DNA from: Aspergillus flavus
Lineage: Eukaryota > Ascomycota > Eurotiomycetes > Eurotiales > Aspergillaceae
Length of the DNA stretch: 64,000 bases
NCBI RefSeq assembly: GCF_009017415.1
Contig: NC_092409.1
Coordinates: 2,108,001 to 2,172,000 of the forward strand
Direction of reading: 5' to 3'
The translations under genes and the position numbers were made by a program. Shown piece by piece: positions 26,464 through 40,261 of the stretch. The notes under the pieces are model-generated. The model searched no databases and had not been told where the DNA came from. It saw only the letters and a list, made by a program, of their open reading frames with translations. Position 1 is the first letter of the stretch. Every line of letters starts with the position of its first letter.

Positions 26464-26618
26464 GTTCTATTTACTATATTAGCTATAAAAAATTATAAAT
26501 TTAGTAATTTTAAAAAAATAGTTAAAATTTTTAATATATATAAATCTACACTATATAGATATCTAAAGAAAGCTTTTTTTAGAGATAATCTACGCGCTAA
26601 TAATTATAAATTAATTAT
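26464..26618 (+). pseudogene. Pogo transposase fragment, N-terminal helix-turn-helix
   Basis: One plus-strand frame is open and reads ILAIKNYKFSNF, then VKIFNIYKSTLYRYL and FFRDNLRANNYKL. This is the psq-type helix-turn-helix that opens Fot1/Pogo transposases, where family members have a similar ..VPRSTLxxRL.. signature. The frame is cut at 26,618 by the Copia insertion and resumes at 40,262. Substitutions from the expected residues are of the C-to-T/G-to-A kind. Confidence 0.8.
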
Positions 26619-27205
26619 TATTAGCTGCCCTAATCCTAAAGCGGAATAGTCTTAGGCCTAGCTAGAATGAATAGAAAGATTGAATAGAATGAATAAATTG
26701 AATAACTAAATTATATAAGAAAGCTAGGGTTGACTGAGTAGTAATTCTAGGTTAGGTAGTTAGGTAGAGCTTAGATAATCTAAGCCCTAGATTAGATAAT
26801 AAAGATAGATAACTAAAATTAAGATAGTTAAAGCTCTAGATTAGATATAAATAGAAAAGATTAAAAAAATAAATTAATATCTAATAGTTAGATAATTAAA
26901 TAATAATCTATTTAAAAAAATTAATTTAATTTAATAGAAAATTAAATAATTTTTTATATTAAATTAGGCTTGCTTAGATTTACTAAATTAAAAATTTATT
27001 TAATATTTTTTAATTTAATATTTATTTAATATTTTCTAATTAAAATATAGTTACTTAATATTTTTTAATTAAGATTTTTTATTTAATTTTTTCTAGATAA
27101 ATAATATTCTAGAAAGATTCTAGATTATTATTTAAAAAAGAAATATTCTAGAATAATTCTAGAATATTTAAAAATATTTTTTAAATAAAAAATATATTTC
27201 TAATA
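26619..27205 (-). repeat. Outer Copia 3' LTR (587 bp)
   Basis: Starts TATTAGCTGCCCTAATCC (RIP form of TGTCAGCTGCCC, which survives in the inner element) and ends ATATTTCTAATA (RIP form of ..CTAACA). The first roughly 300 bp are noticeably less RIP-mutated than the rest. Confidence 0.85.
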
Positions 27206-29956
27206 TATCTCTCTAGATTTAAATATCTATTTTTAGATCTAAAAATAGATATTAAATCTATATAGAAATTAATAGATAGATTATATAGAAAATTAATATA
27301 AAAATTAGCTTAAAATTAGTAAAAAAATTAATAAAAAATTAACTAAATATAAAAAATTAAATAGATTAAAATAGAGTAAATTTAATTTAGACTTTAAAAA
27401 TTAATAAAATAGATAAATTAAAAATAGAGCTATTTAATCTAGAGTTTTAAATAGAATTAATCTAATTAAATTAATTAAATATATTAATTATATTTAAATA
27501 ATTTAAAAAAATCTAGTATTTTTAACTAAATAGATTTTTAGTTAAACTATCTATAGTTATTTAATTAATTAATTTCTATATAATATTAATATTTTAGCTC
27601 TAATTTTCTATTTAAGTTAATAGTTTTAAATATTAATATATTTTAATTTTAATCTATATATAGAATAATTATTTATAAATAATTAAATAATCTATTTATT
27701 ATATTTTATATAAATTTTTTAATTAAAATAGAATTCTAAAATTTTAAATAGATATTTTTACTATAAAAATTATCTATTAGTATTAGTTAAAACTAATAAT
27801 TTAATTTTAATAATTAATAAAATAACTATTTTTTATTTTTTAGTTAATTAATCTATAGAATTATTATATAGTTTATAGATATAGTTTTTAAAACTTTTTT
27901 TATTTAAATAATTTATAAAAATAGTATTACTAGCTATAGAAAAAATAGAGCTAGAATTAAGACTAGATATCTTAAATAGATTTAATTAATTAGAATCTAT
28001 AGAATTAGAGCTTAGCTTTAAAAATTCTATAGATAGATATTAGATTCTATATAGATATAGAATTATATAATTTATAGCTACTATATATCTAGAAATAGAA
28101 TTTAATAGACTTTTTAAAAAAATCTAGTAGATCTTTATAATATTAGATCTAGATATAATAGATATATATAAAATTAATCTATTTTTTTATTAATATTTAT
28201 AAATATATAGAACTAAAGCTCTATAGAATTAATTAAATAATCTTAATTTTTCTATTAATAAAAAGATTTTAAATATTTTTTAATTAATTAAATAAAAGTA
28301 ATAAGTAATTTTATTAATATAATCTATTTAAAAAATCTAGAATTTTTTATTAAAATAGTCTTTAATAATTCTTATATTAATAAATCTAATTATTTAATCT
28401 AGATTCTTTATTTAATAAATATTTAATAATTAATTTTTAAAATTAATTATTTTTTTATAATTTTTTTAATAATATATAATAATTATATTATTTATATATA
28501 TTATTAGAATTAAATAATTATTTAAATATAAATAAAGACCTTTAGAAATAGAATTAAACTCTAAAATTTTTAAAATTTATTTTATTTTTTTTATTATAAA
28601 AATAGTAATTATTTTAAATTATATAAAGTTTTATTTAATTTTAAATTTTTATTTTTAGATCTATATCTAAATAATTAAAAAATATAAATAGTTTTATTAA
28701 TATAGCTATTTAAAAATATATTTACTATATTTAATTAAATAATCTTTAAATTAAAAGTAGTAATTAAAACTAAAATAATTTTAAAAATTTTAAAAACTAA
28801 AATTAAAACTCTAGTTTTTAATTAATTAAAAGATTATAGATTATCTCTAATATAAATCTTTATTTTAAAATCTAATAGAAAGCTACTAGAATTATATTTA
28901 TATTTAAATATCTATTTTAATAGTAGAATTTTAAATTAATTTTAATTAATTTTTTCAATTAATATAGAGATCTATATATTTATTTAAATAAATTATTTAT
29001 ATTTTTTTTATAGCTAATAGCTATTTAAATCTAAATTTAAATTTAAATATTTTAAATTAATTAATTAGTTTTAGAAATAGATTATTTTTTAAATATTTTT
29101 TATTAAAATTTTTATTTAAATTTATTCTAATTTTTAATAAAAAAATATATAAAAATAGATCTAAATTATCTATTTTTATAAAAAAGTTTCTAGAAATCTA
29201 CTAAAATCTAGAGTTTAGATTATTAAATAATTTAAATCTAGATTTTTTTAAATCTAGTTCTAAAGATTCTAATCTATAGAAATCTATCTTATTAAAATTT
29301 CTATTATTAATTAAAACTATTAATATAGAGACTCTAAATAAATCTTTATTTATAAAAATAGATAATTTAATAGATATTTTATTAAATTTTCTAGAATTAG
29401 ATAAAAAATCTCTAGTAAATAATATAGATAATAGATTATTTAAAATTTTATTATTTTAATTATTTTTATTTTTATAATCTAGATCTAGATTATTATTTAG
29501 ATCTAAATTATTATTTAATAGATTATATAAAATAAAATCTTATTCTATTAAATCTAAAATTAAATCTAGTTTTTTCTAATTTAGAGCTTTAAATAGATTT
29601 TATTTTAAATTATTATATAAATTCTTTATATAATTATCTAAATTTTAGCTATATATATAAAATTTATTAAAAATATAATTTTTTATAGATATAATTTTTT
29701 TTAAATAAAAAGCTATATTTACTATATATTTAAAGCTATATATTTTATTAAATAATTAATTAAAATTCTAGATTTAAACTTATTTAATCTAGCTATTTTA
29801 ATAATTTATATATAAATTCTAAAATTATATCTTTTTAAATTAAAAAAATTAGATTTTAATTCTATATAACTAGAGCTATTTTTTAAAATTTTATATAAAA
29901 TTTTATATAGTAATTTCTATTAAATAAATTTAATAAATAATTAATTTAATATATAT

Positions 29957-29961
29957 ATTAT
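29957..29961. repeat. ATTAT target duplication of inner Copia, left
   Basis: The five bases directly before the inner element are ATTAT, identical to the five bases directly after it (36,830-36,834). A 5-bp duplication is normal for Copia integrase. Confidence 0.8.
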
Positions 29962-30549
29962 TATCAGAGATATATTTCCTATTTAGGAAATATTCTTGAA
30001 TATTCTAGAATTATTCTAGAATATTCCTCTTTTAGATAATAGTCTAGAATCCTTCTAGAATATTATCTATCTAGAAGAAATTAGATAAAAAAATTTTAAC
30101 TAGATAATATTAAGTAACTATATTCTAATTAGAAAATATTAGACAAGTACTAAATTAAAAAATATTAAATAAATTTCTAATTTAATAAATCTAAGCAAGT
30201 TTAATTTAATATAAAAAGCCATTTAATTCTCTATTAAATTAAATTAATTTTTTTAAATAGATTATTATTTAACTATTTAACTATTAAATATTAATTTATT
30301 TTTTTAATCTTTTCTATTTATATTTAATCTAGAGCTTTAATTATTTTAGTTTTAGTTATTTATTTTTATTATTTAATCTAGAGCTTAGATTATTTAAGTC
30401 TTATCTATCTATCTAATCTAGAATTATTATTTAGTTAACCCTAGTTTTTCTATATAATTTAGTTATTTAATTTATTTATTCTATTTAATTTTTCTATTTA
30501 TTCTAGCTAGTTTTAAAACTATTTTACTTTAGAATTAGAATAGCTAATA
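29962..30549 (+). repeat. Inner Copia 5' LTR (588 bp)
   Basis: Begins TATCAGAGATATATTTCC (RIP form of TGTYAGARATAT..) and ends TAGCTAATA (RIP form of CAGCTGACA). It is the partner of 36,242-36,829. It contains short AGAAT/ATTCT-rich palindromic segments (ATTCTAGAATTATTCTAGAA) near its start. Confidence 0.85.
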
Positions 30550-32029
30550 GTTATAAGTCTAGTTTAGTTCTATTTAAAATCTTAAATTACTAATATTTTT
30601 ATTTTCTTATATTAATTAATCTTATATATATATATAAGTCTATTATTTTATATATTAATTAAATATATTAGATTCTTATATTAATTTCTATATTAATTTT
30701 TATAATCTATTTTATTAATATTAATCTATTCTATCTATTAATTATTAATCTAATCTATATATATAGATCTATATAGTCTATATATATATAGAACTATATA
30801 ACTATATTAATTAAATTAAAGGCCTTTATTTAACTTAGTTAATTAAATAACTAGCTTTAATAGAGCTAATATATTAGATTAATAGCTAAAACTAAAGAAA
30901 TCTAGAATTATATAAACTTTAGCTTACTAAAAGAACTAGCTCTATTTTACTACTTTATAAAATCTAATTCTAACAATATTTAATCTAGAACTAGAATTCT
31001 AATTAATCTAGAGCTATTAAATTAAAAATTTTATAGAGATTCTATTAAAAATTTTAAAGCTAAAGCTAAGAAATATTAAATAATTTTAACTAGAATTTTA
31101 ATTCTATTATTAGTTATTATTAATTTAATATTATATAATAATAGATAGACAATTCTATTAATTAAATTATTTTATTAGATTTTAAAGATCTTATCTACTA
31201 AATTAGCCTCTATTAATAAATCTAAAAAATAGAATCTAATTAAATAATATACTAGATTTAAAACTCTATTTATTAGTTTTATAGAATTCTATATATTAAT
31301 ATAGAAAAATCTATATACTAAAGCTCTAGATCTAAAAATCTCTAAAATTTAAAACTTTATATAGTCTTTATTTAATTTTCTAGAATTAATTTCTAGTATT
31401 TTATCTATTTTTTTAGCTCTATAATAAGATAAATTATTTAAAAAATCTAAAAATAATAATATTATACTATCTTTTTATAAAATAATTAAGTGATTTAGAG
31501 ATTATATTAGATTAAATTAGTTAAATTAATCTAGAAATTCTAGATCTAAAATTACTACTATAATTCTATAGAGCTTATCTAATTCTAGCTCTATTAATTT
31601 AATTAATTAAAATAATTAAATAAAGTAAAATTCTAGAAATTTTATTTCTAGAAAATAGCTTTATTTTTATTTATTTAATTTAAATAAAAAAGATTATCTA
31701 TTTAATAAATATTTTTATATTAATAATTTTATTAGATCTAGTAACTAGTTATTTAATCTAAAAACTTTAAATTAATTTAAATTAGTTTATCTAAATTCTA
31801 GATTTAAAATTATCTATAATTTAACTATTAAAAAATTTAAAAAGACTAATTTAGAATAATAAAAATTAATAATTTTAATTATTATTTTAATTAATTAAAT
31901 TATTTTACTATTTAAATCTCTAGAGTTAAATTTTAAAGATCTATAGATATATAATACTATTTTTAATAGTTATATTTATAATAATTTTAGTAAATTTATA
32001 GATTTTAAATCTAAATCTATTAAAATCTA

Positions 32030-35000
32030 TATAAAAAATATTAATATTAAAATTTTAGAATATAATACTATTTTTATAGAGTCTATTATTTCTATAAAAA
32101 AAATAATTAATTTTAAATTTCTAGATTATATCTATATATTTAATTTTTATTTAAATATAATTTTTATTTTAAAAAATAAAAAGAATAGTTTATTTTATAA
32201 TTTTAAAGCTTTAAGATTTAAAATTTTAAATAATAGATCTATTTATTATATAAATAATTAAAAAAATATTTTTTTAATTAAATAAATATTATTTAATTAA
32301 TTATATAATTTAAAAAGTTTTAATTTATTAATTAAATTATATATATCTAGAATCTTTATAAATTCTAGTAATTTTAAATCTATTAAAATATTTAATATAT
32401 TTAAAATAGATCTCTCTAAATCTAATTCTTTTAAAGTTAATTTCTTTAAAAATAATAATTTATCTAGATCTAATTTATCTAGAAACTCTAATTTATCTAG
32501 AATATTTAATTATTTTAAGATATCTAAACTATATAGAAAGAATTATTTATTAAAAAAATTAAATAATCTATATAAAAATAATTCTAAAGACTTTAAAATC
32601 TTTAGATTTTCTAAAAACTTTAAAACTTTTTAAACTAATAAATCTAAAGTAAATAAAAATAATTATTTAGAATATAATTCTAAAAGCTTTTATTTAAATA
32701 ATTAGATATCTATTATTTTTATTAAATATTTAAATAAAAATCTAGATATAGAGCTTAAATATTTAAATTTTAATTTATAAAAAAAAACTATAGATTTTAT
32801 AGTAGATTATTTATCTAGAATTAATATAGAATCTAGATTATCTAGTTCTAATTTAATAAAAATAATTATAGTAATATATTTAAAAATATTAAAAATTTTT
32901 TAAATACTATTCTTTTTATAATATTAAAGATTAGAATATCTAGATAAAAAAGCTTTAAATTATTTAATTAAATTAAATTTAAATATTAGAATATTAAATT
33001 TTAAAAAAAATAAATTTTAATTTTATTCTATATATTAGATATCTAATTTAAAAAAATAGATATTTAAATAATTAATTAATATAGAATAAATTCTATTTAA
33101 AATTCTATATTAAAATCTAATTTATATAAAAAAAATTAAATAAAATATAATATATAAATTATATATATTATCTTTATTTAAAATTTTATTTAAAATAAAT
33201 TTTAAAATTTAAATTAGAAATTTCTAATTTATTAATTAAAATAATTAATTTTATTAGAAATATCTATAGCTCTAGATCTAAAAGATTCTATTTAAATAAT
33301 AATAGAAATCTAGTTAATTTCTATAGATTTTATAAAGATCTAGAAATTAAAATAATTATTAGTTTTATAAAATAATCTAAATAAAATCCTTATTTAAAAA
33401 AAGCTGGAGTTTTAATTATTTTAAAAATCTATTTATTATTAGTTAATTTAAATATTTTAATTTTTCTATAGTCTAAGGCAGCTAATTTAATAATATATAT
33501 ATTAAATTAATTCTTTACTAGATTTATTTAATAGAAATTACTATATAAAGTTTTATATAAAACTTTAAAAAATAGGTCTAGTTATATAGAATTAAAATCT
33601 AATTTTTTTAATTTAAAAAGATATAGTTCTAGAGCTTATATATAGATTATTAAAATAATTAAATTAAATAAATTTAAATTTAAAACTTTAATTAATTATT
33701 TAATAAAGTATATAGCTCTAAATATATAGTAAATATAATTTTCTATTTAAAAAAAGATTATATCTATAAAAGATTATATTTTTAATAAATCTTATATATA
33801 TAGCTAAGATTTAAATAGTTATATAAAAAATCTATATAATAATTTAAAATAAAATCTATTTAAAATTTTAAATTAAAAAAAACTAGATCTAATTTTAAAT
33901 CTAATAGAGTAAGACTCTATTTTATATAATCTATTAAATAATAATTTAGATCTAGATTATAAAAATAAAAAATTATTAAATAATAAAATTTTAAATAATC
34001 TACTATTTATACTATTTACTAGAGATTTTTTCTCTAGTTTTAGAAAATCTAGTAAAATATCTATTAAATTATTTATTTCTATAATTAAAAACTTATCTAG
34101 AGTCTTTATACTAATAGTTCTAGTTAATAATAGAAATTTTAATAAAATAGATTTTTATAGATTAGAATCTTTAGAACTAGATCTAAAAAGATCTAGATCT
34201 AAATTATTTAATAATCTAAATTTTAGATCTTAGTAAATTTCTAGAAATTTTTTAATAAAAAAATTTAATTTAGAGCTATTTTTATATATTTTTTTATTAA
34301 AAATTAAAATAAATTTAAATAGAAGCTTTAATAAAAAATATTCTAAAAATAATCTATCTCTAGAATTAATTAATTAATTTAAAATATTTAAATCTAAATT
34401 TAGATTTAAATAGCTATTAGCTATAAAAAAGAAATATAGATAGTTTATTTAAATAAATATATAAATTTTTATATTAATTAAAAAAATTAATTAAAATTAA
34501 TTTAAAATACTATTACTAAAATAGATATTTAAATATAAATATAATTCTAATAATTTTTTACTAAATTTTAAAATAAAAATCTATATTAAAGATAATCTAT
34601 AGTCTTTTAATTAGTTAAAAACTAGAGTTTTAATTCTAGTTTCTAGAATCTTTAGAACTATTTTAACTCTAATTATTATTTTTAATCTAAAGATTATTTA
34701 ATTAAATATAGTAAATATATTTTTAAATAGCTATATTAATAAAATTATATATATTTTTTAGCTATCTAGATATAGATCTAAAAATAAAATTCTAAAATTA
34801 AATAGAGCTTTATATAGTTTAAAATAATTATTATTTTTATAATAAAAAAAAATAGAATAAACTCTAGAAATTTTAAAGCTTAATTCTATTTCTAAAAATT
34901 TTTATCTATATTTAAATAATTATTTAATTCTAATAATATATATAAATAATATAATTATTATATATTATTAAAAAAATTATAAAAAAATAATTAATTTTAA

Positions 35001-35750
35001 AAACTAATTATTAAATATTTATTAAATAAAGAATCTAAATTAAATAATTAGATTTATTAATATAAAAATTATTAGAAACTATTTTAATAAAAAACTCTAG
35101 ATTTTTTAGATAGATTATATTAATAAAATTACTTATTATTTTTATTTAATTAATTAAAAAATATCTAGAATTCTTTTATTAATAAAAAAATTAGAATTAT
35201 CTAATTAATTTTATAAAACTTTAGTTTTATATATTTATAAATATTAATAAAAAAATAGATTAATTTTATATATATCTATTATATCTAGGCCTAATATTAT
35301 AAAGATCTATTAGATTCTTTTAAAAAGTCTATTAAATTTTATCTCTAGATATATAATAACTATAAACTATATAATTTTATATTTATATAAAATCTAATAT
35401 CTATCTATAGAATTTTTAGAGTCTAGCCCTAATTCTATAGATTCTAATTAATTAAATCTAGTTAGAATACTAAACTTTAGCTCTAATTCTAGCTTTATTT
35501 TTTCTATAGCTAGTAATATTATTTTTATAGATTATTTAAATAAAAAAAGCTTTAAAAACTATATCTATAAATTATATAATAGTTTTATTAATTAATTAAC
35601 TAGAAAATAAAAAATAATTATTTTATTAATTACTAAAACTAAATTATTAGTTTTAACTAATACTAATAGATAATTTCTATAATAGAAATATTTATTTAGA
35701 GCTTTAGAATTTTATCTTAATTAAAAGATCTATATAAAATATAATAATAA
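32030..35750 (+). pseudogene. Copia pol remnant of the inner element
   Basis: Conceptual reading through stops shows Copia landmarks. A GAG-pre-integrase motif RLEYLDKKALNYLI (canonical RLGHL..) starts near 32,930 and is followed by integrase-like sequence to about 33,560. Reverse transcriptase at about 34,690-35,160 gives FLNSYINKIIYI, then ILKLNRALYSLK and a stop (canonical LNRALYGLKQ), then ILIIYINNIIII (canonical YVDDI), then FKN..LLNIYEMKNLNEI and KIIRN. RNase H-like sequence lies at about 35,510-35,680 (DYLNKKSF.NYIYKLYNS and ITKTKLLVLTNTN). Gly-to-Ser, Asp-to-Asn and Gln/Trp-to-stop changes are exactly RIP-type. The pattern identifies Ty1/Copia rather than Gypsy. Confidence 0.85.
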
Positions 35751-36241
35751 ATAGACTATTTAATTATTTATAAATACTTATTTTATATATAGATTTAAAT
35801 TAAAATATATTAATATTTAAAACTATTAGCTTAAATAAAAAATTAGAATTAAAAATATTAATATTATATAAAAATTAATTAATTAAATAGCTATAGATAA
35901 TTTAACTAAAAATCTATTTAATTAAAAATACTAAATTTTTTTAAATTATCTAAATATAACTAATATATCTAATTAATTTAATTAGATTAATTCTATTTAA
36001 AGCTCTAGATTAAATAGCTCTATTTTTAATATATTTATTTTATTAATTTATAGAATCTAAATTAAATTTATTTTATTTTAATCTATTTAATTCTCTATAT
36101 TTAACTAATTTTTTATTAATTTTTCTATTAATTTTAAACTAATTTTTATATTAATTTTCTATATAATCTATCTATCAATTTCTATATAGATTTAATATCT
36201 ATTTTTAAATCTAAAAATAGATATTTAAATCTAGAGAGATA

Positions 36242-36829
36242 TATTAAAAATATATTTTCTATTTAAAAAATATTTTTAAATATTCTAAAATTATTCTAAA
36301 ATATTCCCTTTTTAGATAATAGTCTAGAATTCTTTTAAAATATTATCTATTTAAAAAAAATTAGATAAAAAAATTTTAATTAAATAATATTAAATAACTA
36401 TATTCTAATTAGAAAATATTAGATAAATACTAAATTAAAAAATATTAAATAAATTTTTAATTTAATAAGTCTAAATAAATCTAATTTAATATAAAAAGCT
36501 ACTTAATCCTCTACTAAATTAAATCAATTTTTTTAAGTAGATTATCATCTAATTATCTAACTACCAAATATTAATTTATTCTTTTAATCTCTTCTATTTA
36601 TATCTAATCTAGGGCTTTGATTGCCTTAGCCCTAGTTATCTATTTTTATTATCTAATCTAGAGCTTAGATTGCCTAAGCCCTACCTACCTACCTAATCTA
36701 GAATTACTACTCAGTTAACCCTAGTTTTTCTATATAATTTAGTTATTCAATTCATTTATTCTATTCAACTTTTCTATTTATCCTAGCTAGCTCTAAGACT
36801 ATTCCGCTTTAGGATTAGGGCAGCTGACA
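36242..36829 (+). repeat. Inner Copia 3' LTR (588 bp)
   Basis: Begins TATTAAAAATATAT and ends GGATTAGGGCAGCTGACA, keeping the unmutated TG/CA-type terminus (..CTGACA). Its last roughly 300 bp are much less RIP-mutated than the 5' LTR, showing uneven mutation along one repeat pair. Confidence 0.85.
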
Positions 36830-36834
36830 ATTAT
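36830..36834. repeat. ATTAT target duplication of inner Copia, right
   Basis: Identical to 29,957-29,961; it marks the right insertion boundary in the outer Copia. Confidence 0.8.
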
Positions 36835-39713
36835 TAAATTAGCTATTTTAAATTATAAAAAAATTAGAATATCTAAATTAGCTAATAATAGATAGATTTT
36901 TAAAATAATTAAAGCTTTAGCTTTTTTTAAATAAAAATTTTATTTAAATTATTTTATAAAATTAGTAGTTATTTTAATTCTTAAATCTTTATAAAATTTA
37001 TAAAAATTAATTAAATTTTTATTATTATTTAAATAGAATTTTTTAGATCTAGAGCTATAGAAATTTCTAATTTATATTTTAAAATTTATTTTAAATAAAA
37101 TTTTAAATAGAGATAATATATATAGTTTATATATTATATTTTATTTAATTTTTTTTATATAAATTAGATTTTAATATAAAATTTTAAATAGAATTTACTC
37201 TATATTAATTAATTATTTAAATATTTATTTTTTTAAATTAAATATTTAATATATAGAGTAAAGTTAAAATTTATTTTTTTTAAAATTTAATATTCTAGTA
37301 TTTAGATTTAATTTAATTAAATAATTTAAAGTTTTTTTTTAGATATTTTAATTTTTAATATTATAAAAAAAATAATATTTAAAAATTTTTTAATATTTTT
37401 AAATATACTACTATAGTTATTCTTATAAAATTAAAACTAAATAATTTAAATTTTATATTAATTTTAAATAAATAATCTATTATAAAATCTATAGTTTTTT
37501 TCTATAAATTAAGATTTAAGTATTTAAACTCTATATCTAGATTTTTATCTAAATATTTAATAAAAATAATAGATTCTAAATTATTTAAATAAAAGCTTTT
37601 AAAATTATACTCTAAATAATTATTTTTATTTATTTTAGATTTATTAATTTAAAAAATCTTAAAATTTTTAAAAATCTAGAAATTTTAAAATCTTTAGAAT
37701 TATTTTTATATAAATTATTTAGTTTTTTTAATAAATAATTTTTTCTATATAATTTAGATATTTTAGAATAATTAAATATTCTAAATAAATTAAAATTTCT
37801 AGATAAATTAAATTTAGATAAATTATTATTTTTAAAAAAATTAATTTTAAAAAAATTAGATTTAAAAAAATTTATTTTAGATATATTAAATATTTTAATA
37901 GATTTAAAATTACTAGAATTTATAAAAATTCTAGATATATATAATTTAATTAATAAATTAAAGCTTTTTAAATTATATAATTAATTAAATAATATTTATT
38001 TAATTAAAAAAATATTTTTTTAATTATTTATATAATAAATAGATTTATTATCTAAAATTTTAAATCTTAAAGTTCTAGAATTATAAAATAGACTATTCTT
38101 TTTATTTTTTAAAATAGAAATTATATTTAAATAAAAGTTAAATATATAAATATAATTTAAAAATTTAAAATTAATTATTTTTTTTATAAAAATAATAGAC
38201 TTTATAAAAATAATACTATATTTTATAATTTTATTATTAATATTTTTTATATAGATTTTAATAGATTTAGATTTAAAATCTATAAATTTATTAAAATTAT
38301 TATAAATATAATTATTAAAAATAGTATTATATATTTATAGATCTTTAAAATTTAATTTTAAAAATCTAAATAATAAAATAATTTAATTAATTAAAATAAT
38401 AATTAAAATTATTAATTTTTATTATTTTAAATTAATCTTTTTAAATTTTTTAATAACTAAATTATAAATAGTTTTAAATCTAGAATTTAAATAAATTAAT
38501 TTAAATTAATTTAAAGTTTTTAAATTAAATAATTAATTATTAGATTTAATAGAATTATTAATATAAAAATATTTATTAAATAAATATTTTTTTTATTTAA
38601 ATTAAATAAATAGAGATAAAACTATTTTTTAAAAATAAAGCTTTTAGAATTTTATTTTATCTAATTATTTTAATTAATTAAATTAATAGAGCTATAATTA
38701 AATAAATTCTATAAAATTATAATAATAATTTTAAATCTAAAATTTCTAGATTAATTTAATTAATTTAGTCTAGTATAGTCTTTAAATTATTTAATTATTT
38801 TATAAAAAAGTAGTATATTTTAAATAATTTATTTTATTATAAAATTAAAAAGATAAATAGAATATTAAAAATTAATTCTAAAAAATTAAATAAAAACTAT
38901 ATAAAATTCTAAATCTTAAAGATTTCTAGATCTAGAGCTTTAATATATAGATTTTTTTATATTAATATATAGAATTTTATAGAATTAATAAATAAAGCTT
39001 TAAATCTAGTATATTATTTAATTAGATTCTATTTTCTAGATTTATTAATAAAAATTAATTTAATAAATAAAATTCTTAGAATTTAATAAAGTAATTTAAT
39101 TAATAGAATTATCTATCTATTATTATATAATATTAAATTAATAATAATTAATAATAAAATTAAAATCTTAATTAAAATTATTTAATATTTTTTAGTTTTA
39201 ATTTTAAAATCTTTAATAAAATCTTTATAAAGCTTTTAATTTAATAGCTTTAGATTAATTAGAATTCTAGTTTTAGATTAAATATTATTAAAACTAGATT
39301 TTATAAAATAGTAAAATAGAACTAGTTCTTTAAATAAACTAGAATTTATATAATTTTAGATCTTTTTAATCTTAGCTATTAATTTAATATATTAGCTTTA
39401 TTAAAGCTAATTATTTAATTAATTAAACTAAATAGAGATCTTTAATTTAATTAATATAGTTATATAATTCTATATATATATAGATTATATAGATCTATAT
39501 ATATATATAAATTAAATTAATAATTAATAAATAGAATAGATTAATATTAATAAAATAGATTATAAAAATTAATATAAAAATTAATATAAAAATCTAATAT
39601 ATTTAATTAATATATAAAATAATAGATTTATATATATATAAAATTAATTAATATAAAAAAGTAAAGATATTATTAATTTAAGATTTTAAATAAAATTAAA
39701 TTAAATTTATAAC

Positions 39714-40261
39714 TATTAATTACTCTAATCTTAAAGTAGAATAGTCTTAAAGCTAGCTAGAATAAATAGAAAGATTAAATAAAATAAATAAATTAAATAA
39801 CTAAATTATATAAAAAAACTAGAATTAATTAAATAATAATTCTAGATTAAATAGTTAGATAAGACTTAAATAATCTAAATTTTAGATTAAATAATAAAAA
39901 TAAATAACTAAAGCTAAGATAGTTAAAGCCCTAGATTAAATATAAATAGAAAAGATTAAAAAAATAAATTAATATTTAATAATTAAATAGTTAAATAATA
40001 ATCTACTTAAAAAAATTAATTTAATTTAATAGAGAATTAAATAGCTTTTTATATTAAATTAGATTTATTTAAATTTATTAAATTAAAAATTTATTTAATA
40101 TTTTTTAATTTAGTATTTATCTAATATTTTCTAATTAGAATATAATTATTTAATATTTTCTAGTTAGGATTTTTTGTCTAATTTCTTCTAGATAGATAAT
40201 ATTCTAGAATAATTCTAGAATATTCAAGAATATTTCCTAAATAGGAAATATATTTCTAACA
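39714..40261 (-). repeat. Outer Copia 5' LTR (548 bp, internally deleted)
   Basis: Pairs with 26,619-27,205 but is about 39 bp shorter. Near 40,200-40,215 it lacks the segment that the other three LTR copies carry between two ATTCTAGAA words, which suggests deletion by recombination or slippage between those short direct repeats. It ends with the intact TTTCTAACA terminus. Confidence 0.85.

Larger units (their letters stand above)
29962..36829 (+). mobile_element. Inner Ty1/Copia LTR retrotransposon (plus strand), full length, RIP-inactivated
   Basis: This 6,868-bp element has two 588-bp direct LTRs (29,962-30,549 and 36,242-36,829) and a perfect ATTAT target duplication. It inserted into an older copy of its own family in the opposite orientation. 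The internal plus strand keeps Copia domain order: protease-like region, GAG-pre-integrase and integrase, reverse transcriptase, then RNase H, with RNase H last. All frames are broken by stops at positions expected to be TGG or CAG. It is the younger insertion by nesting. Confidence 0.9.
26619..40261 (-). mobile_element. Outer Ty1/Copia LTR retrotransposon (minus strand), split by a same-family insertion
   Basis: Two direct LTRs (26,619-27,205 and 39,714-40,261) bound this element. Its LTR and internal sequences are the reverse complement of the plus-strand Copia nested inside it. The left internal part (27,206-29,956) matches the 3' pol half of the inner copy, with a complementary YVDD-type segment near 28,475-28,510. 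The right part (36,835-39,713) matches the inner 5' half, including the integrase region. The element would be about 6.8 kb without the insertion. It sits in the Pogo transposase gene, flanked by ATTAT on the left and ATTAA on the right, a 4/5 match to a 5-bp target duplication. Confidence 0.88.

Noticed and set aside
26619..40261. Reading the whole nest as one giant transposon or a Starship-like cargo element
   Set aside because: The large size is fully explained by two about 6.8-kb Copia copies inside a 1.9-kb Pogo. No tyrosine-recombinase captain or cargo gene is visible.
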